Part shown: piece after piece, positions 40,882 to 43,465 of the stretch
Numbering within the stretch: position 1 is the stretch's first letter
Layout of the letters: each line of letters starts with the position of its first letter
Virus record (IMG/VR): IMGVR_UViG_3300008261_000043
Location: 1-43,465 of that record
Direction: 5' to 3' (one strand)
DNA length: 43,465 bases
From: a virus
Notes under the pieces: model-generated
What the model saw: only the letters and a program-made list of their open reading frames with translations
The model's database searches: none
Told to the model about the DNA's origin: nothing
Translations under genes and position numbers: made by a program

Positions 40882-42249
40882 ATGGCAAGAGTAAAAATAA
40901 AAAGAATACCTCAGGCTCTATCAGGGCTTGAAGTAAAAATGCAACCAGGTCTATATGGTACTAATGGTAATAGACAATTTACTTTACCTAATAGAGTAGA
41001 TAGTCAAAAGTTTGCTCAACAACCTGTAGAAGCTAGAAAAAATTTAAGTGCTGTTCCTAGAGAAGAAGCTAACTTAGAAGCTGAGGGTGGAGAAACTGCT
41101 GTAGTAAATATAGATGGTATTCCAGCTCATTTTAATATAACAGGTAAAAGACATAGTGAAGGTGGTGTTCCTTTGAACCTACCTGATAATTCTTTTATCT
41201 TTAGTGATACTGCAAAAATGAAAATTAAGGATCCTAATATTCAAAAAGAATTTGGGATGTCTTATAAAAAAGGTGGATACACTCCTGCTGAAATAGCTAA
41301 AAAGTTTGATATTAATAAATATAGACAAATCCTTTCAGATTCTAATACAGATGATCTTCAAAGAAAATCAGCTGAAATGATGATTTCTAATGCTAATCTA
41401 AAGTTGGGAAAACTTGCATTTGTTCAAGAAGCTATGAAAGGATTACCTCAAGGTGTTCCTGTTATAGCTATGCCTTATTTAATAACTAATCAAATTGATC
41501 CGGCTGCTTTTGCTCAAACAGAAGCACAACCAGAAGAACCAGATGCTGACATGGGTATATCAAGATATGGTGGAAACATGGTATCTCAGTTTGATAAGAA
41601 AAAATATGGAGGTCTTCCTATGGCTCAAGAAGGCAACTTAGGAGAAGCACTTTCTTATTTTGAAAAAAGAAAAGAAGAAAAAGAACAATCTAAGTTAGAA
41701 CAAGAAGCTAAAAGACAACAACAAATTGACTATTTGAATAAAATAGAAAAAATAAAAAAAGACTTGTATTATAAAAAAATGCAAGAACAAAGTGACTTAT
41801 ACAAAAAAGAAACACTTAAACAACAAGAACAAAAGGTTTTGAGTTTGATAAATCAATTAAAACAAGCCGAGCAGAATAAAGGATTAATAAAAGATGTTGA
41901 TGCACATGAAAGAAAAATAGAAAATGCTAGAAAGGAGTATGAAAAGCTAGCACAAAAAATGGGTGTACCAGTTACCATTTCTATTTCTGCTAAAGGTCCT
42001 ATGTATAAATCAAAAGAACAACAAGAAAATATAGGATCATCTTATAAAATATCTGAAGGAGAAAAAGAATATTATAATAAAAAAAATAAAGCAGGTATAG
42101 AAAAAACTACTGCTCAATCAGAACCTAAAACTAGTGTTTTAGTTCCTGCTCCAGCTAAGAAAAAAGCTGAGACTAAAACTGCTGTTGAAGAAGAAAATAA
42201 TTCTAATGTAATCACATTAAGTAATGGTAAAACATATATTTTGGATTAA
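40882..42249 (+). CDS. Virion-associated protein, GG-motif family
   Basis: 455 residues. N-terminal domain about 1-210 with EGGETAVVNIDGIPAHF and RHSEGGVPLNLPDNSFIFSD, a conserved-looking module I recall in large Bacteroidota phage proteins. Then SRYGGNMVSQFDKKKYGGLP and AQEGN, followed by a long Lys/Glu/Gln coiled coil (about 255-360) and a disordered tail. It starts one base after the previous stop. Function unknown; likely part of the internal or tail complex with its neighbours. Confidence 0.6.
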   Translation: MARVKIKRIPQALSGLEVKMQPGLYGTNGNRQFTLPNRVDSQKFAQQPVEARKNLSAVPREEANLEAEGGETAVVNIDGIPAHFNITGKRHSEGGVPLNLPDNSFIFSDTAKMKIKDPNIQKEFGMSYKKGGYTPAEIAKKFDINKYRQILSDSNTDDLQRKSAEMMISNANLKLGKLAFVQEAMKGLPQGVPVIAMPYLITNQIDPAAFAQTEAQPEEPDADMGISRYGGNMVSQFDKKKYGGLPMAQEGNLGEALSYFEKRKEEKEQSKLEQEAKRQQQIDYLNKIEKIKKDLYYKKMQEQSDLYKKETLKQQEQKVLSLINQLKQAEQNKGLIKDVDAHERKIENARKEYEKLAQKMGVPVTISISAKGPMYKSKEQQENIGSSYKISEGEKEYYNKKNKAGIEKTTAQSEPKTSVLVPAPAKKKAETKTAVEEENNSNVITLSNGKTYILD

Positions 42250-42264
42250 TTAAAAAATAAAAAC

Positions 42265-43465
42265 ATGACTCCTGAAGAAATAAAAAAACTTGAAAGTGAT
42301 TATAAAAAGTTTGAAAGTTATAAAAAAAGATTAGAAAAATTAAAAGCTGATAAAGAAAAGGCTAGTATTGTTGATTATCCAAAATTAGCCAGAGATTTTG
42401 AATCTATAAAAGCAGACTATGATAAAGATTTTGGATTACCATCTGAAGCTAAAGGTTCTGTTACAAGTCTTGACGCTGCTGAAAAGCAAGCAATGGCTAT
42501 AGCCAATGATGCTCAAAATGTAAAAGCTCCTAAGATTAAAAAATCTATTGATGATTTTTATAAATCACAAAATAAAGAAACAAAAGTTGCTGAAGCACCG
42601 GTTACTCAAACTGTTAAAAACACAACCAGTGCAACACCAACTTCTTCTGTAAAAAAAGAAGTAAAAACTGAAACACAAAGTCAACCTACATCTAAAGGAA
42701 TTAGATTAAAAATAGAAAACGGTGTTCCTTATGAATCAGCTGATGGAAAAAATTGGGTAAAAGTTGAAGGACTAAATGATGAAGATTTTAATAAAATAAA
42801 AAAAATTAGTACTTCAAAAAAATCTACAAATAATAATGTTGGTGTTGTTGATCCTTATCATCTAGGTACTAAAAAGAAAGATTTAATTAATAGACTTACT
42901 CCTGAACAAGCTGAAGTAGTTAGAACTGATGATGTAAGAAGATTACAACATCAAGCTGGTCAATCAGGTATATATGGAGAAAAAGTAACTGTTGAGGAAT
43001 TTGATAAAAGAAATCCTGAATGGACTAAACAGTTTGAAAGTGAGTATGGAAAATTTAATCCAAAAAAACATACAGGAATATTTCAAGAAGAATATAATGA
43101 TTATGTATGGAAATTAGCAAAAAAAAGAGCTTTAGAAGCAGGATATCCTGATTCTGAAGCTGAAAAAATGGCTAATGACTGGGTTGAAGTAATGGGTTTT
43201 CAAGCTGGTTATACTAAAGGAGATCCTAGAGGACAAGACAAAAAGTTTGGTGAATTTACATCATCTAGGTTAGAACCTCAATGGAAACCTTATAGTGAAG
43301 CACCTCCTATAGAAAAAGAACCGCCTTCAGATCAAACTATCATTGAAGATAAAGAAAAACCTAAAGAAGAAAAACCTAAAGAAGAATTTAAAAGGTTTAC
43401 TCCTGCTCAACAACCAGGTACTCCTTATCATCCTTGGTGGTTACAAGACATTGTTAAAATTGCCG
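42265..43465 (+). CDS. Large charged virion-region protein, cut by window end
   Basis: 400 complete codons from ATG 42265 with no stop before the window ends. N-terminal coiled coil (SDYKKFESYKKRLEKLKADK), a Thr/Ser/Lys linker, a folded part around RNPEWTKQFESEYGKFNPKK and GFQAGYTKGDPRGQDKKFGE, and a Pro/Glu/Lys repeat (KEKPKEEKPKEE). Same style as the two genes before it. The KFNPKKHTGIFQEEYNDYVW segment might be a peptidoglycan or peptidase domain, but I see no catalytic set. Confidence 0.65.
   Translation, partial: MTPEEIKKLESDYKKFESYKKRLEKLKADKEKASIVDYPKLARDFESIKADYDKDFGLPSEAKGSVTSLDAAEKQAMAIANDAQNVKAPKIKKSIDDFYKSQNKETKVAEAPVTQTVKNTTSATPTSSVKKEVKTETQSQPTSKGIRLKIENGVPYESADGKNWVKVEGLNDEDFNKIKKISTSKKSTNNNVGVVDPYHLGTKKKDLINRLTPEQAEVVRTDDVRRLQHQAGQSGIYGEKVTVEEFDKRNPEWTKQFESEYGKFNPKKHTGIFQEEYNDYVWKLAKKRALEAGYPDSEAEKMANDWVEVMGFQAGYTKGDPRGQDKKFGEFTSSRLEPQWKPYSEAPPIEKEPPSDQTIIEDKEKPKEEKPKEEFKRFTPAQQPGTPYHPWWLQDIVKIA

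Noticed and set aside
1-43465. Reassigned stop codons, as in some gut phages of Bacteroidota
   Set aside because: TAA, TGA and TAG all end well-formed genes here (for example TGA at 14290 and 17060, TAG at 20096), and no frame needs read-through.

Overview
This window reads as the late (virion and lysis) half of a tailed dsDNA phage infecting a member of the Bacteroidota. The evidence is as follows. The DNA is strongly AT-rich and every real gene is on the + strand. Genes are packed with 1-20 base overlaps, often TAATG. Shine-Dalgarno sequences are essentially absent. Promoter-like pairs of the Bacteroidota type (TTG or TTTG, 18-20 bases, then TAnnTTTG) recur in the few gaps. The genetic code is standard; most genes stop with TAA. 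Gene content and order (HU/IHF-like protein, PD-(D/E)XK-type nuclease, TerL, very large portal, acidic scaffold-like protein, major capsid candidate, ring/adaptor-like proteins, a huge tail protein, no tape measure) resemble crAss-like and related Bacteroidota podoviruses. That placement is inference; the capsid gene is assigned mainly by position, size and codon use.

Layout. 1-5517: end of the tail-fibre region, with a partial gene, a small structural protein, a Com-like zinc ribbon, a 1511-residue repetitive beta-rich fibre/adhesin and a small helical protein. 5581-7616: lysis cassette with a membrane/coiled-coil protein, an endolysin with a YkuD-type Cys motif, three small membrane proteins including a holin candidate, and a lipoprotein with a C-terminal membrane helix that fits a u-spanin. 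7692-11031: small accessory genes, including a winged-helix-like protein, an HU/IHF-like protein starting at TTG, a zinc-ribbon protein and a RecB-like nuclease. 11024-20096: packaging and head genes: TerL carrying a 354-residue LAGLIDADG intein, portal, scaffold candidate, major capsid protein ending in three tandem stops. 20097-21160: a free-standing LAGLIDADG homing endonuclease and a structured non-coding stretch.

21161-25300: one mid-size head-region protein, nine tiny mostly lysine-rich genes (one DUF6321-like, one with an EF-hand/dockerin-like loop), an adaptor-like protein and a Dps/ferritin-like protein. 25373-28362: an abundant structural protein, a strong terminator, then cysteine-rich proteins and a second strong terminator. 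28506-36205: connector/ring-like proteins and an 1800-residue tail protein. 36205-43465: a lytic transglycosylase and three large proteins sharing glycine-glycine motifs, the last cut by the window end.

Most notable: (1) the homing endonuclease start codon lies in a hairpin whose 5' arm contains its own promoter, an architecture like that of T4 I-TevI; (2) several genes share the leader AAACCAACAAA, and a hairpin just before a terminator at 28370-28439 shows its exact complement in the loop, a candidate antisense regulator; (3) a Dps-like protein, nine small mostly basic proteins and an HU-like protein could form a phage DNA-compaction set; (4) promoters fall into a near-leaderless class and a shared-leader class.
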